Shown piece by piece: positions 13,408 through 23,640 of a DNA stretch of 64,000 bases (position 1 is the stretch's first letter; every line of letters begins with the position of its first letter). The notes below the pieces were generated by a model, which did not search any database, was not told the DNA's origin, and worked only from the letters and a program-made list of their open reading frames with translations. This DNA is from Populus alba (Eukaryota; Streptophyta; Magnoliopsida; Malpighiales; Salicaceae): positions 15,112,889-15,176,888 of the forward strand of contig NC_133289.1 of assembly GCF_005239225.2 (NCBI RefSeq). Reading direction: 5' to 3'. The position numbers and the translations under genes are program-made.

Positions 13408-14131
13408 GCAAAGTCACCAAGTGTATGCAAGTAAATAAGATTATTTATCTAAGAATATACAAATGAGTGTTAATTGGGTTTAAAAGATTTACAAGTAAAA
13501 TATAAGCTTCTTGTTAGAAATTCTCATGGATTCGATGGAAAGTTAATACTTCATTCGTATTCATTACATGAGTATACATATATTCTTTATCAACATAATG
13601 GTATGTTTATTCATGTACAGGTCCATCAAACATCCAGGAAGATCATTAGTTTAGGACTCTACTTTATGATGCTTATGTAAATATTTAACTTAAGCAAAAG
13701 GGAATTTACGTGATATATAGTATATTTTTGTGTAAACCTTGATGTAATTATAAAAGTTCAGCTTAACATTTAGTATTTTAGTTATCTTGTAATTAACCAT
13801 TTGAAACATTTAGGGACACTTATTATGATGTAATTATTTTCCTTGCATGTTAGTATTTCTTTTCTTTTAAATTTTATGACCATGTTCATATTTATCTTAC
13901 TCATATAATGTATATATTGTGAGGAATTATGAGGTTTGATATAAGGTCTGGAATTATAGGACCTTGTGATGGTGGATTGATTGAGTAAATGATAGTAGTC
14001 GATAACTTGGGATGTCCTAAATGCAAACGAAACTCTGCCGAATTTTTTTTTTATAAAAAATTTACCCTCAAATAAAGAGGATATGTTGGAATTTTATTAC
14101 ATTAATCGAGTCGTACAGCCAGACTGTTACA

Positions 14132-14136
14132 TGATA
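14132..14136 (+). repeat. Right target-site duplication of nested LTR (TGATA)
   Basis: This is an exact copy of 11651-11655, directly after the TTACA end of the LTR. The transposase reading (IFPPLFFDS) resumes here. Confidence 0.88.
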
Positions 14137-15236
14137 TTCCCTCCATTATTCTTCGACTCAATATAGCATCTACCCAAACATCTACTATTAGAGGTAAAAG
14201 TTGAAGGCCCAATCCAATATGGATGGATGTATCCATTCGAGAGGTTAGGGATTACATATGTATTATAATTAAAACTCTATTTAAAAAAAAATTCAAAACA
14301 TTCATTTAATTGCATGCAGGTACTTGTTTAACCTCAAGAGAAAAGTAAAAAATAAAGCGCGTATCAAGGCTTTAATATGCGAGACTTATATTGTTAAAGA
14401 AATCTCAACATTTTTCTTGAATTATTTTGAGCCTCACTTAAAATTAAGAATCAAACGCGTTCCAAACATGACGATAGTGGGAAAGTGCCTTCGAGTGAGA
14501 ACTTATCAATATTCTCCCATTCTGGATGACCCGTACTAAAAAATACAGTAAGGAAAAGATATTTGATAGAAATAGAATTCAAACATGTGCATAAATATTT
14601 GCTAGTTAACTATAATGAGTTAAGACCTTTTGTCTAGTAAGTTTAATACTTAACATGTTGTTACTTTCAAACAATTTTTCTTTTGCACTATCATAAACTA
14701 ATAGATTTTTGAATTCCTCGTAAGCAATATCGTTAATTTTTATTGTTCTAAAACCCCCAGCTACCTGAATCCCAAATCTTTCAATTACAAGATAAATAAT
14801 TTTCCATGTGGTTCAAAACACATGTAAGGATTGTTTAATTATTCTTATTTTTTATACTGTGTAAGAGATTTAATTCATGTACCAAGTTTATCAATTGGGA
14901 GTAAATGTTAATGTTACTTTGAATTTACTAAGTCTTGGTCTTGAAAGAAAGGCGAAGTGCTATAATGGGTATTTTTTCAATAAACATATGTTTCATATTG
15001 AAGAGTATGGTCATTATAGAAAGACATATAACAATGGAGTTTGTGTTCAGGGATTAAATTTTAATGAGTTTGAAGTTCATTACTATGGAAAGTTAGAAGA
15101 GGTCATTGAATTGTAATATCATAAAGAGCATAATACAATCTTTTTATTTAAATGTTATTGGTATGATACCACTGACAGAGAAATCAAAATAGACCCTCAT
15201 CATGGTTTGGTCAAAATTAATACAAATGATAGACTC

Positions 15237-15440
15237 CTCAACATTGACGATGTCTTTGGTTTTGCCAAGCAATGCCAACAAATTTATTACACAAACACTT
15301 CTTTATTTAGAAATGATCGTTCAAGAGTTAAATCCTCAACATTGACAATGTCTTTGTTTTTGCCAAGCAATACCAATAAATTTATTACTCATACACTCCT
15401 TCCTTTAGAAAGGATTGTTTAATAGTTGATTGGTTATCTA
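15237..15440 (+). repeat. 98-bp tandem duplication in the DUF4216 region
   Basis: CTCAACATTGACGATGTC at 15237 recurs as CTCAACATTGACAATGTC at 15335, with matching downstream sequence (TTTGCCAAGCAATRCCAA, AAATTTATTAC). The copies encode the NIDDVFGFAKQCQQ segment in different frames. This is post-decay damage to the transposase. Confidence 0.75.
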
Positions 15441-17233
15441 TAGTGAAAACCAAACTGAGGGGTCATATCTTGGTTATTCAGAATGTCAAGGATGATTTAA
15501 CCATAAGAGATGATGTCTTTCAACTTGATGAGTTAGTTGATCCATATTGAGTTACTCTGCCTAATGTTTTAGAAGAATATTCAAATTTTCATGTCATTGA
15601 TAATATTTTTGTTGATGTTGGGATTTAAATGATGTTTTGAGAGCCAACAAACATAAACAAGTCAATGAAGATGATGATAACGGTGAAATCAATGTAGAAA
15701 ATTGTGATGGAGATGAAAACATTGAAGAAAAGGACAATTCTGATTAATTTGCACAATATGAATGTGTAATACCATAAAATATAATGTAATATTTTTTGAT
15801 GAAATTTACTTGAATGTAATGACAATGATGTTTATTTATTATTAAATAACAATGAAGCATTTATTTTATGTGATATTATTATTAAAAATAAAACTAGTGT
15901 TACTGTGCTGTTGTAACTTGAAGTACTTGCAGGATGGATACATAAGAAATATAAATACAATTTGACAACAAAAATTGTTTTACACTAATGAAAAGATCGA
16001 TAATCTGTAAAATACTAACATATACACCAATGGATTGAATCCATTGCTACATTCTATAGAGCATTGAAATTGTTCCATTCTCTATAACACTGTTCATTGT
16101 GTTCAATGTATACGAGATCATCGATGATTAATGTCTGTTAGTATTTTCTAGAGAGTTAAGGAACTGTTCACTTCTCATTTTCACTATTTATTACTATTCA
16201 GTACAAGTGGGATCACTAACGGTTAATGTATGTTGGTATTTTCTCAGATGGAATCACTAATGGTTTGGAAAAATCTTCTATTAAATTAAAATTTTTAACT
16301 AGACGTTACAGATGGAAATACCAAAATAAAAAATAAAAAATAAATATTTAAATGGCCATTAGGAATTTTCTCTGTAAAAATCCCCTAAATTAAAAGAGTA
16401 GAATCCCTGAAATCAAAACAGATGGGCACATATCTCTTCCCCTTTAGCTTATTCTCTTCTCCTCCTAAATCTTCATCTTTGTTTCTCTTCTCTTCTTCTC
16501 CATGAGCATGTATGTCTTCTCCTCTTTTCTCCTTCTATTCTTCTCTTATTATGTAACATTTAACATAATGTTTGAATTTCGTTTTATCTTCTTAAGATCA
16601 TGAGAACTCACAACGACAATAAGATAACATTCTTCATTTTCCTTCTTCTTTTTTTAATGTTTTTTTTGCATTTTTTTAAATTTCTATTATTAATAATTGT
16701 ATGAATGGGACTTGTTGTTCTTTAATGATTGTATGAATGTTTTTTTTTTTTAATTTGCTTTTTAATTTTTATGTTCTTATCTTTCATTAAATATTATTAG
16801 ATTTTAATTTTATTTACAAGACCCACATAATCATTATGGTTACCTAATTGATTTGTAAGTGATAACAAAAGTTTTTTATTTCATGAAAAATAAAAAAAAA
16901 TAGCTAAGATAATAGTTAGGATAAATGAATAGTTTTTTAATGTGAAATATTGATACTATGAATACTTTAACGTGTTTATATTTATCTCCTATGATCATTT
17001 CATAAATGGTTGTAGCAGAGTTAATTGAAAATTTGGTTAAATTAACATAATTGAAATGATTAGATTGGCATAAATTGAAGTAAAATCAACTGGTTTATGG
17101 AAATCCAATTTAAATTGTTGTGTATTTAGAGGTTTAAAATTTTTGGGTAGTCTCCTGTATAGGGGATGTGTTGCCGATTTTTTTATTTTAAATAGGAATG
17201 ATTTACAATACTTTAATCTTTTAATTGATGTAG

Positions 17234-19175
17234 ATGCCTATGAGAAAGTCAATAACACATCGTATGGACATGATCACTACTAATTCTCCTAGCAACAATT
17301 CAGACAACCATGAGTCGTTAGGTGTCGACCAAGAACAAACACTTAAGACACAAGCATCCACCATATTGAGGGAGGGGTCCCTTCAAAGTAGGATTCATTT
17401 ACTTGGAAGTACTAGGCTTAGAGGAAGAACAATTTTTCAATGTAAGTTTGTTTTTCCTTTACATCAACAAGTTAATAAGTTTTGAAAAAATAATTTTAAT
17501 TAACAAATGAAATTTCAGGTTTATAAACATTGGTGTTGCCAGAACCATACCATAACTCCAGTGCAGAGAATCGACACTGGTGTGTTCACAATTCTGTTAC
17601 TAGGCATACTGATAGCTCTGTTTCGTTCGTTTCACATGCAAAGAGGATGATAAGATTCTTTACTAATCACATCAAATTTTTTTATTTAATATATTTACTA
17701 ACATTATTTTTCTCTTGCAGGCTGCAATTCTTGGATGTGAATTAAGCCCGATAAGGCTTTCTATGGAAACGTACATATGGAGTGATAATTGCTAAAAAAA
17801 AGAAGTGTAGTAGCTCGTGAATAGTCAAGCTCAACACTTTATGGTATGTTAGTTTTCAACCATTTTTTTTTAAGTTATTATTATTTTTTTAAATTTGCTT
17901 CAATGGAGTTAGGTTTCCAAACATCCTAAATGAAAACCTATGATTGATGCATGGTTTAGAAGGTTTAAGGTTAGTATTGACTTAAATATTTTTTTTATTA
18001 TGTTAATTTGGTTAGTTTATTAATATTAATGAAAATTTTATTTTACAAATTTTAACTGCAAGGAAAATTTTGAATGAGATAGAGCTGACAATGCAATTGC
18101 AAGGTGGGTTTGGGAGAATCACGCTGCAACTAGGTAAGGTTGAAATCAAGATAAATTTTGTAATCCTTTTATTCAATTTTATTTTTTATTTACTAATAGA
18201 TAATTCATTTTTACCATAAAGTTTGCAAGATTTTTTGTACGAGACAAAAAAAAAAAAAAAAACCCAAAAGATATGCGAAAGAAAGAGAGTTTCTAAGATA
18301 AAAGAACATGATGGTTTTGGAGGATTTTAGACCTTCGTACATCTTGGAGGCTGTATGAGTGAAATATATTCAGCACATGATGTCTGAACGTTTCGTGTGA
18401 CGATCACACTCTGGTGTGGAGAACCGGAACCATTATGTTTATGGTTTTGTTACCATGCATACCAACAACTTTGTTTCGTTCATTTCACACGCGAAGCGGA
18501 TGATAAAATTCTTTATTAATTACATCAATTTTTTGTTTAATATATTTAACTAACAATAATTTTCTCTTGCAAGCTACGGTTCTTATACGTGACTTAAGCC
18601 CGATAGAGTTTTATGTGGAAATGCACATGTGGAGTGATGACCACCAAATAAAAGTGCAGCAATTCGTGGATAATCGAGTTCAACACTTTATAGTATGTTG
18701 GTTTTCAACCATTTTTTTCTTAAATTATTTTTTTTTTTTGAATTTCCTAACTTTGTTTTCTAGGATACATATAACACCTGGTTGAAAGATAGATACAAAA
18801 ACGATCCTTCGACCCATTTGGATTTGTAGTTAGAGGGAGGTTCATCCAGTGGACCTGATAGAAATCGGATGTATGGTCTCTCAACACTACAACTGAGGAC
18901 TTACTAACGACCCGTGATGTTTCAACCATTATATGCTCACAATCGATTTCGAGCACTCCAACTCTGGAGTTCGAGATGATTTTAGACCAATGAGTTTAAG
19001 CTCAAACAACTCATCTTGTTGCTGATTATGAATGACTCATTGTTGAGATGATCGAACTCTATTGATTGGTGATGGAGATGAAATCATAGATGGGTGGTAC
19101 ATATGCTCCCTTTTATTTGCCCTGTGGTCTCAATGAAGATCTGCCTCCTCCTTCTCCTATGCCTCTATTCTAGAT
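17234..19175 (+). pseudogene. CACTA second protein, Transposase_24 (Ptta/En/Spm) type, broken
   Basis: Scattered blocks on + match the plant Transposase_24 family usually coded downstream of the CACTA transposase. Readable blocks are DAWFRRFK near 17950, ENHAATR near 18115, VSFVSHAKRM near 17620 and again near 18475, then DTYNTWLKDRYKNDPSTH near 18765 and SSSGPDRNRMYGLS near 18842. Intron-like AT-rich stretches with CTTGCAGG-type acceptors lie between the blocks. Stops and frameshifts are frequent. In intact elements the protein is thought to help bind the subterminal repeats. A block is duplicated within it (17560-17895 and 18410-18740). Confidence 0.7.
17560..18740 (+). repeat. Direct duplication of a ~330-bp exon/intron block, offset 853 bp
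   Basis: Positions 17560-17895 and 18410-18740 are diverged direct copies. CATACTGATAGCTCTG at 17605 matches CATACCAACAACTTTG at 18458. Both continue with TTTCGTTCRTTTCAC, the intron and its acceptor, GGAGTGAT and GTTTTCAACCATTTTTTT. The second copy joins the downstream exon; the first looks like an extra partial copy. Confidence 0.75.
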
Positions 19176-19285
19176 GAATTTTATTTGAACTGATAAATGT
19201 TTAAATTTATAATGAATATTTTATTTTTATATGAATTCAATTATTTTCTACTTCTGTTTAATATACTCTTTTTCAATGAAATTAC

Positions 19286-19636
19286 AGATGGTACGTTTGA
19301 CGGTTATATGTCAAATTCACCGAGGGGATTATCGATGGAAAAAAAATCATTGATGGAATAACATACATATACGACTTTTCTGTTAGTAATATGTTATATT
19401 CACCGATGAAAATATTTGCAAAATGAAGTGAGTAAATTATTTTAGCTGCTTTTACCATTAATAAATCCATCAGTAAAATTGTTATCGACGAACTCACCGA
19501 TAGACTACAAATCACCGACGAGAGTTTTTTCGATGGAGTATTTTTATCCGTGAGCTTGTTGGTAAAAGTTGTGCCGACAAATTGCAAGTATAAATATTGG
19601 CAGAAAATTCCATTGATAAATCTAAAAATTCTAGTA
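19286..19636 (+). repeat. CACTA right subterminal repeat region
   Basis: The region has repeated short motifs in both orientations, such as TCACCGAGG, TCACCGATAG, TCACCGACGAG, TTATCGATGG and TTTCGATGG, leading to AAAAATTCTAGTA. Such clusters are the usual transposase-binding landscape just inside CACTA termini. Confidence 0.65.
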
Positions 19637-20558
19637 ATGATGCAAGGGTGGGGAACACTGATTTTGAGATGATAAAGCCTCCAAACTATTTACTATGGAC
19701 AAACATAGTAGTTATCCTCGTAGTCCATTATTAACCACCAATTTAGTAAGTATGATCAATTATTCCGCCTGTCGGCCTCTCTCATCAATACATATACAAT
19801 TATGGTTGTCAACTTGTATAAATGACATTGCAGAGATCATGAGAGTTGTGGTTGGCACAACATAGACGATGATCCAGCAATGCATCGATATTCATCCGAC
19901 CTTCAACTTGGTTTAATTGCACTGCATTTTCTACTTTGTCAGCTTCTTAAACTACTGGAACTGTTTTTAGACGATAAGTAAATGATGAGCCCAGGAAGCA
20001 TCGGTGTGTAATAAAGAAAAACAAAAAAAAATATTATTTATTGAATATATAATATCAACCATCCACCAACTTTCAACATCTAGCTATAAATAAAGAGACA
20101 AAATCCCAAAAGTGACAATAACATTAGGTATAAATCACAGATAATATCGATATTTTTAATTATGCCACTCGCGGGACTCTCGTGATCATCTTTCACTTCA
20201 CTCTCCACCACCTAACCTAAAAATAAAAAATTAAAAAAAACCCCTCAAATCTTGAATGCTCAGTTACTAAGGGGGCCATGAATATTATCAACCATGCATG
20301 TTCCATCACTCTACTCTTATCACCAAAATCATGTCCCTTGCTTCTACGTTGAGTCACAATTACATTACCCTCGCAACCAAGGCACCAACCAAATCAATCC
20401 TCACATTTAATCCAATCACCATTTTACCCTCACCAAAATCACCCACTCTTTTTTCGCACAGCAAACTTTTAGACCCAATATTGTCCCGAAAATGTTGATT
20501 TGGACGGACATCACCTGCATGGCAAGTGCCAGATCCAATCCCATTTGTTTCCATCTGC
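19637..20558. other. Spacer between the CACTA element and the MAKR-like gene
   Basis: No coding region is supported. The part next to 20558 is the presumed 3' UTR of the minus-strand gene. Small open frames on both strands at 20298-20554 have no recognisable features. Confidence 0.4.
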
Positions 20559-21356
20559 TCATACCTGGGGCGTCAGGAACGACGTCGCTACAGCAACACT
20601 AGCAGGGTCCTTGCAGCTTAATACTCTAAGCAGCCTACAAGAGCCCTTGCTAATAGAACTCTGGCTAACCGGCGCCTTCTTGCCGTCGGTATCAACAGGC
20701 GGGAACATGGTCATCGAACAATTACGGCGAACTTGCCGGCTTTTTATATCGCTAAGGTCCATCTCTGTAGGAGGCTTAACCACCCCGAGCATCAGCAGAT
20801 ACCATCGGGGCTTTGAGGTCGTCCTCTTAACTTCACCTCTTGCATGGATACTCTTTAATGATGAACTTCTTTCAATATCCAATTCCGGTGAAAATTTCTT
20901 AGAGCTAGGAAACCTTTCAAGGTTGCGATAATCCAGAGACCGACTGTTTCTCATGAGTGCAATATTATTCTTGGTACTACTCGAACGACTTCCAGAACTT
21001 TTCAACTCGGATAAAGACTCGCATCGGCGACGAAAAGAAATGCGTTGTTGGTCTTCTTTAGTTTGATTTTGGGGAGTAAAGTAGGGCTCAATGAAGGGAA
21101 CGAGCTTACCATGAAAGATAATGTCTTCAGCTGAACTCATCTCTGAGCTTAGGTCGCTAAAGAACTCGAAGAATTCGGCAGGCTCCGATGATGGTCTTGC
21201 ACTATTGTGGGCAGCTACATCTGGGCTTTCTTTGTTCCTGCCTTGTAGCGGGAGGTCACAAAGAGAGAGAGCTTCTTCTTCTTCTTCTCGGTCTCGGTCT
21301 CGGTCTCGGTCGTGTTCCTGTTCTCGATCACGGTGGAGATTGGTGTAATCTCCCAT
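20559..21356 (-). CDS. MAKR-like plant-specific protein, single exon
   Basis: The frame codes for 265 residues from ATG at 21356 (MGDYTNLH) to TGA at 20559-20561. A longer frame to 21377 would need a TTG start, so I chose the ATG. The protein begins with a charged low-complexity DRDRDR-EEEEE tract coded by CGGTCT hexamer repeats. An EALSLCDLPL box near residues 28-37 follows, then EFFEFFSDLSSEM-SSAEDIIFHGKLVPF near residues 62-88, a serine/arginine-rich middle, a KPRWYLLMLG...EMDLSDIKSRQVRR segment and a LLRVLSCKDPASVAVA tail ending PQV. These boxes are shared by uncharacterised plant proteins described as membrane-associated kinase regulator-like; no catalytic domain is visible. The family is plausible and the function unknown. 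The CAG/GTATGA at the stop could be a splice donor, so an alternative C-terminus is possible. The GC-richer coding sequence stands out from its surroundings. Confidence 0.8.
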   Translation of the reverse strand: MGDYTNLHRDREQEHDRDRDRDREEEEEALSLCDLPLQGRNKESPDVAAHNSARPSSEPAEFFEFFSDLSSEMSSAEDIIFHGKLVPFIEPYFTPQNQTKEDQQRISFRRRCESLSELKSSGSRSSSTKNNIALMRNSRSLDYRNLERFPSSKKFSPELDIERSSSLKSIHARGEVKRTTSKPRWYLLMLGVVKPPTEMDLSDIKSRQVRRNCSMTMFPPVDTDGKKAPVSQSSISKGSCRLLRVLSCKDPASVAVATSFLTPQV

Positions 21357-21580
21357 ATTTGTGGAGAGAGATATCAAATGTGGGGAGGGGGAATGTTCTT
21401 GTGGTTTCTATATATATTATGAACTTAAGAGGAGGTTTGCTACAGAAAAAAAAAAAGAGAGAGAGAGAGAGAGAAAGAAGAACGAAATTTTAATTTTTAA
21501 TTTTTTTGGTCTCTCTAATTCCCTCTCTCCTTTCTGTTCTTGGCATTTATCAATGCTTTGTAAAATAGAGGAGAAGGAGA

Positions 21581-21590
21581 GTATAAATAC
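21581..21590 (-). promoter_or_regulatory. Possible TATA box of the MAKR-like gene
   Basis: GTATTTATAC lies about 225 bp upstream of the ATG on the minus strand. Between it and the ATG is a CT/GA-rich leader (GA run 21459-21474), common in plant 5' UTRs. The sequence is palindromic, so the orientation comes only from the gene. Confidence 0.3.
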
Positions 21591-21890
21591 TATGTATAGA
21601 GTTAAGGAAAAAGAGAGGCAAAGACCACGCACATTGGATTTTTTGGGCCATAATAATTTAAGTTTTGGAGTATGTGGGGATTCTATGATAAGATGGTGTT
21701 GTTTTGGCTTTGTAGGTGGGAGAGATAAAGCCATTTGGATAGGGTGAAAACAAAGAATTGAGTGTTACATCGTTAGGACAAGAGGAGAGAGAGAGAGAGG
21801 GAGTGGACAACAGTGAAGAGGGAGGTCCTTCTTTCCAGCACTTTCGACCAGGTTTTGGAGGTGGCTGTTCTTTACTTGTTATTTTCAAAT

Positions 21891-23640
21891 AAAAAATATT
21901 TTAAAAAATATAAATAAATAAATAAAAAACTAAATGCTTTTACTAGACAATACAGTTCTACGCAGTACGAGCTGAAGTATTTTAGATTTTATAAATGCCT
22001 CTCTTTTGTCTTTGCTTAACAGACTTTTTTTCTTCAATTTCTTCCTTACATATTCATTTTCTAAGAATTAGACTTGATGATGTATCTATATTGGTTATTA
22101 TCGTGTCAAAATTATTTTAGCAACATTGAATCATTCAATTTTTGCAAAATTAAATTAAATTATTAAAAAAATAAAAAATAACTAGACCAGGATTGAAAAT
22201 GGGTAAAAATGTAACCCATCTTTGGTCTAAGCATTTTTTCGTCCAACATTTTTTTTGAAAAAAATTCCTTGCAATTTCTTTTTTATTTATTTTTTTTAAT
22301 CTTTTTAGTTCGACAATTATACATTTTAATCAAAAACTTTTTTTTTATTCATGTTTAAATAGTTGCTTTTGAGATAAGAGAGAGAAAATTTTTATAAATG
22401 GGAGAGGAGAGATAAAACCAATGATTGTCCATATTCCAAAAAATAAAAAACATGTTATTAGTTTTAATAGCTTCTATTCTATTAAGGTATTTTTTTACCC
22501 TTTGTATTTACTGAAAAACTATATCATGGCTGACAAAGAATTTTTTTCAGGTTTGATTTTATATTTTAGATAAATTTATAGGTGTTTTGGATTGAAAATT
22601 TGATTTATTGAGGTTTTAAAAATATTTTTTTATAGATATTTTTAAACAAAAATAAATTGAAAATTAGTTTTTTGAATTGGAAAAACTCACCGCATGATTT
22701 TCAAATTATTTCATTGATGGTTGAAATTTGATAATACAGGTAATGAATTGTCCATAGTTTTGATAAAAAAAAATATGGGTTTGTAAGCCTTGCGCATAGC
22801 CTGACTTTTTTTATGTGCTAGGCTCATAAGCCTAAATATTTTTGTCTTTTGTTTACCTTTATGTCTTTTAATTTTAATTTAAACCATTAAAATAGACTAA
22901 TTAAAAGTTTATTTGATAATTTTTAATTGAATGAAATCCAATTTCCCCTAAGATCATAGTCTTTTTTTATCGTTATTATATTAGCAAGTGCTCTTTTATA
23001 CAATCCTTTATACTCTATTTTTTTTTTAATAAATCAATCACTTTCATGTGCATAACTATTATTATATGATTAGATAATAAAATTAATTAAAAAAATAAAG
23101 TTATTAAACCTAATTAGATTATATATTTATCGGGTTAATATGGGTCGATCCAATAATCATCGTCTCAATATTTAAAAAACAATGTTAGCACACCATCGCC
23201 TTTAATTTTTTTCCAATCAAATCAGGTTTTTTTAGGGTTGATCGGATTGCTCTTTAACTCATTTAGTCAAATCAAGTTTTTTTAGGGTTGATCATATTGC
23301 TCTTTAACTCATTTAGTCAATCGAGTCATATGAAATCAACTCTAACTCGGTTTAGTTTAAGAATCAAGTCAAGCAAGAGCTTAATCCAACAGGTGTTTAG
23401 TTTCAATTGAGATTTATTAAAACATTAAAAGGGTTTTTTTTTTTTTTTTTTTTTTTTGCATTAGAGATTAACTTTTGATGTGAATTGCGATAAAGCGTGG
23501 ACAAGTTTACTGTGGGTTGTAATAATAATTTCTCTCCATTATTTTTCCTTTAGGATTTTTTTATACTTTGTTCATCTAACTTTTTATTTTATCTTGTCCT
23601 TTCATGTTGTGTAAATTAAAAATTGAGCTTGATAATTTAT
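21891..23640. other. AT-rich intergenic DNA with short duplications
   Basis: No gene is supported. A 52-bp tandem pair lies at about 23217-23320 (AGGGTTGATCRKATTGCTC in both copies), and a long poly-T tract at about 23431-23457. Confidence 0.4.

Larger units (their letters stand above)
11656..14131 (+). mobile_element. Solo LTR (2,476 bp) nested in the CACTA transposase
   Basis: The insert starts TGTAAACCCC and ends GACTGTTACA (TG...CA ends with TGTAA/TTACA symmetry) and is flanked by perfect TGATA duplications. I see no second copy of its ends inside, no primer-binding site and no gag or pol similarity. It is therefore best read as a single long terminal repeat left by recombination between the two LTRs of a gypsy-type element. 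It contains (AAT)n at 11787-11822, a GA-rich stretch, a long (TA)n at 12155-12199, a 21-bp tandem array and a 54-bp tandem array. Its orientation is not proven. An alternative is a non-autonomous TRIM/LARD-like element, which would need internal LTR copies that I do not find. Confidence 0.8.
9316..15625 (+). pseudogene. CACTA transposase (Tnp2/TnpD type), broken
   Basis: Conceptual translation across frames recovers the plant CACTA transposase in order. Near 9316-9600 is a Transpos_assoc domain (CSWMYRHSPKNYEG-like start, then CKRCKNKRFLDPDVIMMHL with a zinc-binding cysteine pattern). From about 9705 to 11655 is Transposase_21 (FPIIDEEPNIDTTKFFDLL, LGYQKIDMCPNFCMLYY, HDAMDEVIMHPSNGEA, LACPYCMENNKAF). 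From 14137 to 14539 is DUF4218 (GWMYPFERL, ICETYIVKEISTFF). From about 14950 to 15600 is DUF4216 (YNGYFFNKHMFHIEEYGH, GLNFNEFEVHYYGKLEEVI, FAKQCQQIYY). Many stops and frameshifts, two internal tandem duplications and a solo LTR interrupt it. The intact enzyme would bind subterminal repeats and excise the element; this copy cannot make it. Confidence 0.85.
8432..19636 (+). mobile_element. Decayed CACTA (En/Spm) DNA transposon
   Basis: This element of about 11.2 kb (about 8.7 kb without the nested LTR) carries the two gene types expected of plant CACTA elements in the expected order: a Tnp2-type transposase, then a Transposase_24 protein. The right subterminal region (19290-19630) is full of short CACCGAYRR/TCGATGG motifs, typical of subterminal transposase-binding repeats; the left one (8440-8660) has related TCTGTTGGTAG and CCATCAATA motifs. 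The termini are inferred from rough inverted similarity: CATTAATATAATTTTT at 8432 against the reverse complement of AAAAATTCTAGTAATG ending near 19639. The canonical CACTA/TAGTG ends are mutated, so each end is uncertain by tens of bases and no 3-bp target duplication is confirmed. It is heavily mutated and immobile. Confidence 0.8.
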
